From the NCBI RefSeq assembly GCF_014190775.1, contig NZ_JACHVP010000002.1, forward strand, positions 372,001-436,000: 64,000 bases of DNA, read 5' to 3'. The position numbers and the translations under genes were made by a program. The notes below the pieces were generated by a model. It did no database searches. It was not told the origin of the DNA and saw only the letters and a list, made by a program, of their open reading frames with translations. Each line of letters begins with the position of its first letter. Position 1 is the stretch's first letter. Below are positions 1 to 7,882 of the stretch, in pieces. The stretch comes from Leifsonia aquatica. Its GTDB lineage: Bacteria > Actinomycetota > Actinomycetes > Actinomycetales > Microbacteriaceae.

Positions 1-694
1 AGGCGCCGACGGACTGGAACCACTTCATGTGCTCGAGGCCCGCGTAGTCCTGCGGCTCGAGGCGCTCGAACTCCGAGGGGTCGCCCGACGGGAACGCGAA
101 GAGCTGCTGCACGTGGAGGCCGAGGAAGCCCTCCGGGGAGAGGAGGCCGAGCTCGCGGGCGATCAGGGCGCCGTTGTCGGAACCGTGCACGCCGTAGCTG
201 TCGTAGCCGAGGCCGCGCATCAGGGTGTCGTAGGCCGCGGCGACGCGTGCGGTCGTCCATCCGCTCTCGGTGACCGGCTGCGACCAGCCGAACCCGGGCG
301 CGTCCGGGATCACCAGGGAGAAGTCCGCTGCGAGGGCGTCGATGAGGCCCAGGAAGTCGGCGGAGGAGCCGGGGTAGGTGTGGGCGAGCAGGAGCGCCGG
401 AGCGTCGGGCCGGGATGAGGGCACGTGGAGGAAGTGGATGGTCTGGCCGTCGATCTCCGTGAGGAAGTGCGGCCGTGCGTTCAGCTTCTCCTCGACCGCG
501 CGCCAGTCGAAGTCGTCGCGCCAGCGGTCGATGGCGGCGCTCAGGTAGCTGTTGGGGGTTCCGGTGCTCCAGTCGTCGGCCGGCGCGGGCTGCGGCAGCC
601 GGGTGCGTGCGAGACGCTCGCGCAGATCGGCGAGCTGGGACTCGTCGACGCGGATCGTGAACGGGCGGAGGGCGAGGGTGGTGTTGGTTTCCAT
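1..694 (-). CDS. Epoxide-hydrolase-like alpha/beta hydrolase (3' end outside window)
   Basis: An alpha/beta-hydrolase of the epoxide hydrolase family with the usual N-terminal EHN-type segment (about residues 5-110). The oxyanion motif reads H105-T-Y-P-G109, with Thr where most members have Gly (HGxPG). The nucleophile elbow is G-S-D173-N-G, so the catalytic Asp is present. The His/Asp part of the active site would lie beyond the window edge, so the gene is incomplete here (231 codons seen). The ATG at 694 lies 7 bases after a TAGCGT -10-like hexamer, so the mRNA may be leaderless. It is divergent from a WYL regulator 56 bp away that probably controls it. The substrate cannot be told; EHN proteins also include haloalkane- and ester-acting enzymes. 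Confidence 0.85.
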   Translation of the reverse strand, partial: METNTTLALRPFTIRVDESQLADLRERLARTRLPQPAPADDWSTGTPNSYLSAAIDRWRDDFDWRAVEEKLNARPHFLTEIDGQTIHFLHVPSSRPDAPALLLAHTYPGSSADFLGLIDALAADFSLVIPDAPGFGWSQPVTESGWTTARVAAAYDTLMRGLGYDSYGVHGSDNGALIARELGLLSPEGFLGLHVQQLFAFPSGDPSEFERLEPQDYAGLEHMKWFQSVGA

Positions 695-710
695 AGATCC
701 CACGCTATGG
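691..710. promoter_or_regulatory. Inverted repeat over the divergent promoter region
   Basis: CCATAG (691-696) and CTATGG (705-710) form a perfect inverted repeat that overlaps the hydrolase start codon and its -10-like hexamer (702-707, minus). It is a candidate operator for the adjacent WYL-family regulator. The assignment is inference from position only. Confidence 0.4.
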
Positions 711-750
711 TCGATAACGGCAGTATGACTTCCTGAATTCGGAGAGTGTG

Positions 751-1719
751 ATGAGCGATTCCGCGATGCGCATCCTGGCCCTGCTCGGACTGCTCGCGAC
801 GCCCTCCGGACGATCGGGCCCCGAGCTGGCGGCCGAGCTCGGCGTCTCCGAGCGCACGGTGCGCACGGACATCGAGCGGCTGCGCGAGCTGGGCTATCCC
901 GTCGACGGCGCGCGGGGCCCGGGAGGCGGCTACCGCTTCGGTTCGGGCGGCCGGATGCCCCCTCTCCTGCTCGACGACGATGAGGCCGTGGCGACAGCGG
1001 TCGGCCTGCGTTCGACAGCGCGTCTGCCCGGCATCGGGGAGGCGGGAGGGCGCGCGCTCGCGAAGCTCGAGCAGATGCTCCCGGAGCGGCTGCGACCCGC
1101 GGTGGAGGCCGTGTCCACGTCGATGGAGCCGGCGTCCGAGAACACGGGAAGCGACGCGGAGGACCCGGAGGTCTCCCCCGCGGCGCTGCGAGCGGTGGCC
1201 GATGCCATCCACCGCCGGCACTGGCTGCGCTTCGAGCACCGCGGCCGCCCGGTGCTGGTCGAGCCGTACCGGCTGCTCAGCTGGCAGCGCCGCTGGTACC
1301 TCGTGGCACGCGACCCGGAGGCCGACGCGTGGGCGAGCTACCGGCTCGACCACCTGGAGCTCAGGATGCCGACCAGGCGCGCGTTCGAGCCGGTGCCGTT
1401 CCCGCACGGCGACTTCGCGGCATTCGCGGTGCGGCAGGCGGCCCACAGCGGCTGGGACGTGCACGTGCGACTGCGCGTCGACGCCAGCGCCGAGGCCGTC
1501 CTCGCGCGGATCAACCCGGCGGTCGGTGCCGTCGAGGCCGTCGACGCGACCCACTCCGTGCTCCTCACGGGCGGCGACAGTCTCCATACGGTCGCCGCAT
1601 ACGTCGGGATGCTGGGCATGGACTTCACCGTCGAGTCGCCCGCGGAACTGGTCCCGTTGCTCCGCGAGATCGCCGATCGGTACCGCCGGGCGGTCGGCCA
1701 GGACCCCTCCTCGAGGTGA
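751..1719 (+). CDS. HTH/WYL-domain transcriptional regulator (YafY/PafC-like)
   Basis: A 322-residue regulator. An N-terminal winged helix-turn-helix of DeoR/HTH_11 type (residues about 5-58, with the run VSERTVRTDIERL) is followed by a WYL sensor domain (about 140-225, with RRWYLVARDP) and a C-terminal WCX-like segment ending in LLREIADRYR. WYL domains in this family bind small ligands or single-stranded nucleic acid. ATG at 751 is chosen because GGAG (741-744) lies 6 bases upstream; the GTG at 748 is too close to it. The gene is divergent from the epoxide-hydrolase-like gene, which suggests it is a local regulator of that gene. Confidence 0.9.
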   Translation: MSDSAMRILALLGLLATPSGRSGPELAAELGVSERTVRTDIERLRELGYPVDGARGPGGGYRFGSGGRMPPLLLDDDEAVATAVGLRSTARLPGIGEAGGRALAKLEQMLPERLRPAVEAVSTSMEPASENTGSDAEDPEVSPAALRAVADAIHRRHWLRFEHRGRPVLVEPYRLLSWQRRWYLVARDPEADAWASYRLDHLELRMPTRRAFEPVPFPHGDFAAFAVRQAAHSGWDVHVRLRVDASAEAVLARINPAVGAVEAVDATHSVLLTGGDSLHTVAAYVGMLGMDFTVESPAELVPLLREIADRYRRAVGQDPSSR

Positions 1720-1741
1720 AAGAGCCGTGAGAAACGCCGAA

Positions 1742-1763
1742 AATCCGCGTGTTTCCGCGGATT
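1742..1763 (+). terminator. Hairpin downstream of the WYL regulator
   Basis: AATCCGCG (1742-1749) pairs with CGCGGATT (1756-1763) around a 6-base loop. It lies 23 bases after the regulator stop and before the HU promoter region. There is no T-run, as is common in high-GC actinobacteria. Confidence 0.5.
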
Positions 1764-1870
1764 CCTGATACATTCGAGGCGGTCATCCGACCAACCGTTA
1801 TGGCCCTCCGCGGCCGTGGCTGTTCCACTGCAAGCTGTAGATCCAGCACAACGTCCGAGGAGGACACTCA

Positions 1871-2158
1871 ATGGCTGACAAGTCGCTGAACAAGACCGAG
1901 CTCGTCGCTGCCGTCGCCGCGGCGTCGGGGCAGAGCCAGGCCACCGTCTCCGGTGTCGTCGACGCGTTCTTCGCGACGATCTCCGAGACCGTCGCCGCCG
2001 GTGGCAAGGTCACCATCCCGGGCTGGCTCGCCGCCGAGCGCACCGAGACCGCTGCCCGCACGGGCCGCAACCCGCAGACCGGCGCCGAGATCTCGATCCC
2101 GGCCGGCCACCGCGTCAAGCTGACCGCGGGCTCGAAGCTGAAGGCTGCCGTCAAGTAG
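1871..2158 (+). CDS. hup: HU-family nucleoid DNA-binding protein
   Basis: A 95-residue histone-like HU protein that bends and compacts DNA. It has the family start LNKTELV, the hinge GKVTIPGWLAAERTE and the DNA-contacting beta-arm signature ARTGRNPQTG (about residues 63-72), then IPAGHRVKLTAG near the C-terminus. The length is that of the short HU form, without the Lys/Ala-rich tail seen in mycobacterial HupB. A strong ribosome site (GAGGAGG, about 1856-1862) supports this start. It stands alone, with a hairpin before it and an unrelated gene after it. A housekeeping gene, probably highly expressed. Confidence 0.97.
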   Translation: MADKSLNKTELVAAVAAASGQSQATVSGVVDAFFATISETVAAGGKVTIPGWLAAERTETAARTGRNPQTGAEISIPAGHRVKLTAGSKLKAAVK

Positions 2159-2276
2159 TCTCACTCGCTTTGCCCGAGGGCGGCGCCGCGCACAGCGGTG
2201 CCGCCCTCGTCGCGTATCCGGGCGCTGTCGCCTCCAGGAGCGATCTGCTGTGGGCGGGCGTCCAGGCCCGGGGACG

Positions 2277-2291
2277 TAGGCTGGACGGGTG
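2277..2291 (+). promoter_or_regulatory. Leaderless promoter of the CopD/CtaG gene
   Basis: TAGGCT (2277-2282) is followed by six bases and the GTG start (2289). The same TAGGCT-N6-start arrangement precedes the FetB-like gene and csrA in this window. It fits an actinobacterial -10 box that directs a transcript beginning at the start codon. No ribosome site is visible. Confidence 0.6.
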
Positions 2292-4262
2292 CCCCGTATC
2301 GTCCGTGTGATCGGCCCTGCCGCGCTGCTCGTCGCCGCCCTGGTGTCGGTCATCGCCGGTCTCGCCTTCGGCGGCGGGGCGAACGCTCCCCTGCTCGCCG
2401 ACCCGGGCGCCCTCGTGCGTTGGGGCCTCCCGATCGCGACGCTGCTGGTCAACCTCAGCCTGTCGGGCGTGGTCGGCGCGCTCGTGCTCGTCTGCTTCGT
2501 CTTCGCGCCCGACCGCGAGGAGTTCGGCAAGGCGCTCGACTTCGCCGCGGGATGCGCGGCCGTCATGACCGTGGCCGCCGCGGCGACCGGACTCTTCACC
2601 TTCGTGAGCGTCTCGAACGTCCCGTGGTCGTTCGACGAGACGTTCAGCAACGGCCTCAGCTCGTTCATCACCAGCGTCTCGCTCGGGCAGGCCTGGCTCG
2701 GCGTCACCCTGATCGCCGCCGCCGTCACGGTGCTCTGCTTCGCGGTGCGCAACCACACGGCGCTCATCTTCGTCACCATCCTCGCGATGGCCGCCGTGGT
2801 CCCCATGGCGCAGCAGGGGCACAGCGCGGAGGCCGCCGGTCACGACGCCGCGGTCACCTCGTTCGGCCTCCACGTGCTGTTCGCAGCGATCTGGCTCGGC
2901 GGCCTGGTGACGATCATCGTGCTGCGCGGCGTCTTCGGCGGCGACCGGCTCGTCACCGTGATGGAGCGGTACTCGTCGATCGCGCTCATCGCGTTCATCG
3001 TCGTGGCCGCCTCCGGCTACGTGAACGCCGAGCTGCGCATCGGCAACCTGGCCCAGCTGGCGACGCCGTACGGCATCCTCGTGCTGGTCAAGGTCGCGGT
3101 GCTCGTCGTGCTCGGCCTGTTCGGCGTCTCGCAGCGGCGCATCCTGATCGGTCGGCTCAAGGCCGGCGGCAAGCGCGGCACGTTCTGGTGGATCGTCACG
3201 GCCGAGCTCGCCTTCATGGGCATCGCCTCCGGCGTTGCGGCGGCGCTCGCGCGCACGGTCACGCCCGTGCCCCAGACGCGCGCGGCGACACCGACGCCGG
3301 CCGAGATCCTCACCGGCGAGAAGCTCCCGCCCGAGCTGACCTGGGGCCGGCTCTTCACCAGCTGGAACTTCGACCTGCTCTGGGTGCTCGCCTGCGCCTT
3401 CGCCCTCTTCTTCTACCTGGCCGGGGTCTGGCGCCTCCGCAAGCGCGGCGACGCCTGGCCGATCTACCGCACGGTGCTCTGGGTGCTCGGTATCGCCCTG
3501 CTCTTCTACATCACCAACGGCGGGGTGAACGTCTACGAGAAGTACCTCTTCTCGGCCCACATGTCGGCTCACATGGTGCTGACGATGGCCGTGCCGCTGC
3601 TGCTCGTGCCGGGCGCACCCGTGACACTGGCCGCCCGCTCCATCCGCAAGCGCAACGACGGCTCGCGCGGTGGACGCGAATGGATCCTGCTCGCGGTGCA
3701 CTCGCGCTTCGCCGGCATCATCTCGAACCCGATCGTCGCCGCCATCCTGTTCGCGGGCTCGCTCTGGGCGTTCTACTACACGCCCATCTTCCGCTGGGCG
3801 ACGACGGACCACATCGGCCACGAGTGGATGGTCGTCCACTTCCTCATCACGGGCTACCTGTTCGTCCAGTCGCTGATCGGCATCGACCCGGTGAAGTTCC
3901 GGCTCCCGTACCCGTTCCGGCTGCTGCTCCTGCTGCTGACCATGGCGTTCCACGCCTTCTTCGGCCTCTCGATCATGCAGATGCACGGCCTCCTGCTGGC
4001 CGACTGGTTCGGGGCCATGGGGCGCACGTGGGGTGACTCGCCCCTGGTCGACCAGCAGACCGGCGGGGGGATCGCGTGGAGCATCGGCGAGATCCCGACG
4101 GTCATCCTCGCCATCGTGGTGGCCATCCAATGGAGCCGCAGCGACGAGCGGGAGACGCGACGCCGCGACCGCAACGCCGACCGCACGAACGAGGCGGAGC
4201 TGCGTGCGTACAACGACCAGCTCGCCCGGCTGGCGGAACGCGACGGGGCCAAGCAGCAGTGA
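2289..4262 (+). CDS. Fused CopD / CtaG-type membrane protein (copper uptake and cytochrome oxidase assembly)
   Basis: A 657-residue polytopic membrane protein. The N-terminal half (about residues 1-350) has many hydrophobic segments and a CopD-like copper-resistance region. The C-terminal half (about 370-620) matches the caa3-type CtaG assembly family, with H424 and H428 in the conserved HMSAHMV motif that likely contacts metal. The tail is charged (QWSRSDERETRRRDRNADR) and cytoplasmic. This fusion is common in actinobacteria and is thought to deliver copper to cytochrome c oxidase. The GTG at 2289 sits exactly six bases after a TAGGCT -10 hexamer. Neighbouring genes do not add functional context. 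Confidence 0.9.
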   Translation: MPRIVRVIGPAALLVAALVSVIAGLAFGGGANAPLLADPGALVRWGLPIATLLVNLSLSGVVGALVLVCFVFAPDREEFGKALDFAAGCAAVMTVAAAATGLFTFVSVSNVPWSFDETFSNGLSSFITSVSLGQAWLGVTLIAAAVTVLCFAVRNHTALIFVTILAMAAVVPMAQQGHSAEAAGHDAAVTSFGLHVLFAAIWLGGLVTIIVLRGVFGGDRLVTVMERYSSIALIAFIVVAASGYVNAELRIGNLAQLATPYGILVLVKVAVLVVLGLFGVSQRRILIGRLKAGGKRGTFWWIVTAELAFMGIASGVAAALARTVTPVPQTRAATPTPAEILTGEKLPPELTWGRLFTSWNFDLLWVLACAFALFFYLAGVWRLRKRGDAWPIYRTVLWVLGIALLFYITNGGVNVYEKYLFSAHMSAHMVLTMAVPLLLVPGAPVTLAARSIRKRNDGSRGGREWILLAVHSRFAGIISNPIVAAILFAGSLWAFYYTPIFRWATTDHIGHEWMVVHFLITGYLFVQSLIGIDPVKFRLPYPFRLLLLLLTMAFHAFFGLSIMQMHGLLLADWFGAMGRTWGDSPLVDQQTGGGIAWSIGEIPTVILAIVVAIQWSRSDERETRRRDRNADRTNEAELRAYNDQLARLAERDGAKQQ

Positions 4263-4274
4263 CAGCCGGGGCGG

Positions 4275-5315
4275 CTACTGCCCCACCACGATGTCGAGCG
4301 ATCCGTCGCTGCGGATCACCACGCTGGTGAGCGAGACGGCGAAGCGCTCGTCGGACTCCCGCTGCGAGACGGTCCCGTCGAAGAGGGACTGGACCGTGAC
4401 CGAGAGATGGGCGACGCCGACGGCCTGATCCATCGTCCACGCTGTCTGACCGGCGGTGAGGTGCACCGCGGGGTAGGTGGCCATCGTCCACGCCGGGAGG
4501 CCCTGCACGCGGTCGTCGATCTCGACGCCGAACGGGCAGCCGGCCGGCTGGAGCACCTGCTGGGTCGCGCACTGGTCCAGGAAGGCGTTCAGCTGCTTCT
4601 GGACGGCTGCGGTGAAGGCGGCGGTCGGCTGGGCGTCGACGGTGGTCTCGACCGTGCTGGCGGGCTTCGCGAGGACGACGGCCGGGGCGGCGTCGAGGTA
4701 CTTCGAGGTGTGACCGAGCTCGTAGCGGCCCGGGGCGAACAGGAGGTAGTCGGCGGCGACGCTGAAGGCGGTCGCGGGCTGATCGGGTGCCGAGGCGCGC
4801 GGGCTCACGGTGTGGGATGCGATGGTGAAGTCCTGGGCGTGGGCGACGGTCACGTGCGCGACGCTGAGCGGGGTGGTCGCGAACCGCCAGAGCGGCAGGA
4901 TGCCGAGCACCGATCCGGACTGCTCGACGGAGAACGTCGCGGTGACGGCGTGGCCGTCGGACTTCGCGCGCACCGTGACGCTGTGCTCGCCGCTCGGGAG
5001 CGCGCGGTCGGAGACGACGGCGATGTCGCTGATCCGCGGCAGCAGGTCGGCGCGGAGGAGCTCGTGGGAGGCGTCCGTGGGGAGGCCGGCCTTCGTCAGC
5101 GCGGTCGCGGTCGGGGCGGCGCCGGGCATGGCCAGGGCGGAGGCGACGTCGTGGGCGGCGAGCGTCTGCACGTAGCCGGTGACGAACCCGGAGGCGCTGT
5201 AGTACGTGCGCTGCACGGCCGCGAACGCGGCGACGAGCGCGAGGATCAGCAGGAGGCCGATCCCGGACCAGAGGATCAGGGCGCGCGTGCGGTGCCCCGA
5301 CTCATCCCCAGCCAT
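4275..5315 (-). CDS. Membrane-anchored extracytoplasmic protein, paralogue of the gene at 7883-9010
   Basis: A 346-residue protein of unknown function. One transmembrane segment at residues about 12-35 (LILWSGIGLLLILALVAAF) follows a short positively charged N-terminus; the rest is predicted outside. The last third shares a pattern with the protein at 7883-9010: a VQKQ(L/V)(N/D)A helix, a CAT motif, a second Cys 12-13 residues later, then beta-rich sequence to the end. The two Cys may form a disulfide. The start follows TAGGAT by six bases, so a leaderless transcript is likely. The gene converges with CopD/CtaG, leaving only 12 bp between the two stop codons. Confidence 0.75.
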   Translation of the reverse strand: MAGDESGHRTRALILWSGIGLLLILALVAAFAAVQRTYYSASGFVTGYVQTLAAHDVASALAMPGAAPTATALTKAGLPTDASHELLRADLLPRISDIAVVSDRALPSGEHSVTVRAKSDGHAVTATFSVEQSGSVLGILPLWRFATTPLSVAHVTVAHAQDFTIASHTVSPRASAPDQPATAFSVAADYLLFAPGRYELGHTSKYLDAAPAVVLAKPASTVETTVDAQPTAAFTAAVQKQLNAFLDQCATQQVLQPAGCPFGVEIDDRVQGLPAWTMATYPAVHLTAGQTAWTMDQAVGVAHLSVTVQSLFDGTVSQRESDERFAVSLTSVVIRSDGSLDIVVGQ

Positions 5316-5327
5316 GAGGCCATCCTA
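5313..5327 (-). promoter_or_regulatory. Leaderless promoter of the membrane-anchored protein gene
   Basis: On the minus strand TAGGAT (5327-5322) is followed by six bases and the ATG at 5315. It is one of several TANNNT-N6-start sites in the window. No ribosome site is visible. Confidence 0.55.
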
Positions 5328-5407
5328 GGGGCCTGTGCAGAGAGGGAATCGGGAGGCCGGGCGGGTTAGAGTAGATCGCCAGGTCGCGCGAGGGGAAAGG
5401 GACTCGG

Positions 5408-6730
5408 ATGGGCCGACTCTCGCTCTCGCCGGAGCAGCAAGCGGTGTTCGAGCTGATCGAGCACACACGGGAGCACGTCTTCGTCACGGGGCGTGCCGGA
5501 ACCGGCAAGTCGACGCTGCTCAACCACCTCTCCTGGAACACGGAGAAGTCGATCGTCATCGCCGCGCCGACCGGCGTCGCCGCGCTCAACGTCGGCGGCC
5601 AGACCATCCACTCTCTCTTCCGGCTGCCGATCGGGGTCATCGCCGATCACGACATCGAGCAGACCGCCGAGCTGCGCAAGCTGCTCAACACCATCGACAC
5701 GCTCGTCATCGACGAGGTCTCGATGGTGAACGCCGACCTGATGGACGCGGTCGACCGCAGTCTGCGTCAGGCCAGGCAGCGGCCGGCGGAGTCGTTCGGC
5801 GGCGTGCAGGTGGTGCTGTTCGGCGACCCGTACCAGCTCGCGCCCGTGCCGGGCGACCAGGAGGAGCGCGCCTACTTCAGCGACACCTACCGGTCGATGT
5901 GGTTCTTCGACGCGAAGGTGTGGCAGGAGGCCGACCTCCGCATCGTGGAGCTGCTGCAGGTGCACCGCCAGCACGAGTCCGACTTCCGCTTCATGCTCAA
6001 CGCCGTGCGCCACGGGCAGGTCACGAAGGAGATCGCCGACCGGCTGAACGAGGTCGGCGCCCGGCCCGCCCCCGACGACGGCACCATCACGCTCGCCACG
6101 CGCAACGACACGGTCAACCGCATCAACGCGCAGGCCCTCGAGCGGCTCCCCGGCCGTGCGCTGACGGCGAAGGCCGAGATCAGCGGCGACTTCGGCGGCC
6201 GCAACTACCCCGCGGAGGAGAGCCTCGAGCTCAAGGTCGGCGCCCAGGTGATGTTCCTGCGCAACGACGTCGGCCAGGGGGACGGGCCGCGCTGGGTCAA
6301 CGGCACGATCGGCACCGTGACGCGCATCGACTCGACGGTGTACGTGGACGTCGACGGCGAGATCCACGAGGTGGAGCCGACCAGCTGGGAGAAGTTCCGC
6401 TACAGCTACTCCCCCGAGACCAAGAAGCTCACCAAGGACGTGGTGGCCGAGTTCACGCAGTTCCCGCTGCGACTCGCGTGGGCCGTCACCATCCACAAGT
6501 CGCAGGGCAAGACGTACGACGCGGCCATCGTCGACCTGGGCACGCGCGCGTTCACGTCGGGGCAGACCTACGTGGCGCTCAGCCGCATCACGACGCTCGA
6601 CGGGCTGTACCTGACGCGGCCGCTGCGGCCGAGCGACATCACGGTCGACCCGGACGTCGAGCGCTTCATGAGCGACGCCCGCCCGGTCCACGTGCCGCTG
6701 AGCGCGGCGAGCGCCGAGTCGAAGGCGTGA
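5408..6730 (+). CDS. Pif1/RecD2-like superfamily 1 DNA helicase
   Basis: A 440-residue ATP-dependent helicase. Walker A is GRAGTGKST (G28-T36, with K34), Walker B is LVIDEVSM (D102, E103), and a Gln-containing motif FGDPYQLAPV follows. The C-terminal part has the UvrD_C_2 signature AVTIHKSQGKTYD (motif V) and YVALSRI (motif VI). Pif1-like enzymes unwind DNA 5' to 3' and clear structured DNA. A purine-rich ribosome site (AGGGGAAAGGG) precedes ATG 5408, with a TAGAGT -10-like box further upstream. The FHA-domain gene starts 10 bases after the stop, so the two are probably co-transcribed. Confidence 0.92.
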   Translation: MGRLSLSPEQQAVFELIEHTREHVFVTGRAGTGKSTLLNHLSWNTEKSIVIAAPTGVAALNVGGQTIHSLFRLPIGVIADHDIEQTAELRKLLNTIDTLVIDEVSMVNADLMDAVDRSLRQARQRPAESFGGVQVVLFGDPYQLAPVPGDQEERAYFSDTYRSMWFFDAKVWQEADLRIVELLQVHRQHESDFRFMLNAVRHGQVTKEIADRLNEVGARPAPDDGTITLATRNDTVNRINAQALERLPGRALTAKAEISGDFGGRNYPAEESLELKVGAQVMFLRNDVGQGDGPRWVNGTIGTVTRIDSTVYVDVDGEIHEVEPTSWEKFRYSYSPETKKLTKDVVAEFTQFPLRLAWAVTIHKSQGKTYDAAIVDLGTRAFTSGQTYVALSRITTLDGLYLTRPLRPSDITVDPDVERFMSDARPVHVPLSAASAESKA

Positions 6731-6740
6731 GGAGACGCAG

Positions 6741-7091
6741 ATGATCACGTTCGTACTGGACTTCAGCGACGGTCAGCATGTGGAGACGACCGGCAACGGC
6801 GTCATCGGCCGCAACCCGGTCGTCCACTCCCCCGGCACCGAGTTCGACGACCCGGCGCACGTGGAGCTGATCACCGTCTCCGACGACGCGAAGTCCGTCT
6901 CGCGCGCGCACCTGGCCTTCGGTCAGTACGACGACGTGTTCTGGGTGATGGACCTCGGGTCGGCGAACGGCACCACCATCGCGTATCCGGGCGACGGCAC
7001 GTTCGCGTGCGACCCGAACACCCGCCACGAGGTCGACCCGGGCTCGATCGTCCGGTTCGGCAGCGGGAGCTTCGCCCTCAGCAGGCGCTGA
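6741..7091 (+). CDS. FHA-domain phosphothreonine-binding protein
   Basis: A 116-residue protein made almost entirely of one forkhead-associated domain. The conserved residues are present: G23-R24, S54-R55-x-H57 and N76-G77-T78. FHA domains bind phosphothreonine peptides made by Ser/Thr kinases, so this is likely a signalling adaptor. No other domain or membrane segment is visible. The gene lies 10 bp after the helicase gene, with GAGGAG just before ATG 6741, so it is probably in the same operon. A functional link between phospho-signalling and the helicase is possible but unproven. Confidence 0.9.
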   Translation: MITFVLDFSDGQHVETTGNGVIGRNPVVHSPGTEFDDPAHVELITVSDDAKSVSRAHLAFGQYDDVFWVMDLGSANGTTIAYPGDGTFACDPNTRHEVDPGSIVRFGSGSFALSRR

Positions 7092-7110
7092 CCCGCACCG
7101 CCGACGTGCG

Positions 7111-7761
7111 TCAGGCCGCGGCGGCCTTCGCGGCGGCGAGGTCGTTGAAGAGCTCCGTGTTGTAGCGGAAGGCGAGCCCGACCTCCGCGATCACGCGGTC
7201 GCGCTCCTCCTCCGTCCAGTCGACGGCGTCGAGCTGCGAGCGGTAGACGTCTTTGAACACCTTGGGCTTCGCGATGTCGGAGAACAGGTAGAAGCCGACG
7301 CCGTTCGTCTCGAAGCCGTACTGGCGCTGCAGGAGGGTGCGGATGATCTGCCCGCCGGAGAGGTCGCCGAGGTAGCGCGTGTAGTGGTGGGCGATGAAAC
7401 CACCCGGCCAGTCGTGCCCGACCTCGCGGATGCGGGCCGTGTAGCGGAAGGTGCTCGGCAGCGGCGAGATGCGGTCGCGCCAGTCGTCGCCGAGCAGGAA
7501 CTCGAGGTCGGCCTCGATGGCCGGGAGGCGGGTCAGCTTCGGGGTGATGAAGAGCGCCGCGACGGGATCCCCGGCCATGTTGACCGCGGCCTCCTCGAGC
7601 GCCTCGTAGATGAAGTAGTGCTGGGCCAGAAGGTGGATGTAGTCCTCGCGGCTGCCCTTGCCGCTCATGAGGTCCTGCATGAAGGTCGCGCCCTCGCTCT
7701 CCTCGTGAACGGAACGGGTGCGCTCGCGGAGCGCCTGCGAGAAGGGGATCAGTTCGGCCAT
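7111..7761 (-). CDS. hmuO: Biliverdin-producing heme oxygenase
   Basis: A 216-residue heme oxygenase of the HmuO/HO-1 type, cytoplasmic, which opens heme with O2 and reductant to release iron, CO and biliverdin. The proximal heme ligand is H19 (RSVHEESEG; His20 in the Corynebacterium enzyme). The distal helix motif is GDLSGGQ (residues 132-138), with the flexible glycines kept. The length is typical of the family. The ATG has AGGAG a few bases upstream. A near-perfect iron box lies 14 bases before the start, so the gene is likely repressed by iron through an IdeR/DtxR protein. No heme transporter is seen next to it. Confidence 0.95.
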   Translation of the reverse strand: MAELIPFSQALRERTRSVHEESEGATFMQDLMSGKGSREDYIHLLAQHYFIYEALEEAAVNMAGDPVAALFITPKLTRLPAIEADLEFLLGDDWRDRISPLPSTFRYTARIREVGHDWPGGFIAHHYTRYLGDLSGGQIIRTLLQRQYGFETNGVGFYLFSDIAKPKVFKDVYRSQLDAVDWTEEERDRVIAEVGLAFRYNTELFNDLAAAKAAAA

Positions 7762-7774
7762 TCGGGTCTCCTGG

Positions 7775-7793
7775 TCAGGTAAGGCTTACCTAA
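7775..7793 (-). promoter_or_regulatory. IdeR/DtxR iron box of the heme oxygenase gene
   Basis: The 15-bp core AGGTAAGGCTTACCT (7777-7791) is a perfect 7-1-7 palindrome. The 19-mer agrees with the DtxR/IdeR consensus TTAGGTTAGSCTAACCTAA at nearly every position. It lies directly upstream of the heme oxygenase ribosome site, so bound repressor would block transcription when iron is plentiful. Confidence 0.85.
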
Positions 7794-7882
7794 ATATGAC
7801 GGATCCGGGTCCATCCGTCAAGCTGCGCGGACGCGCAGAAGGCCGGACGATGGACTCGCCCGGCCTCCCGCAGATCGCTCCG

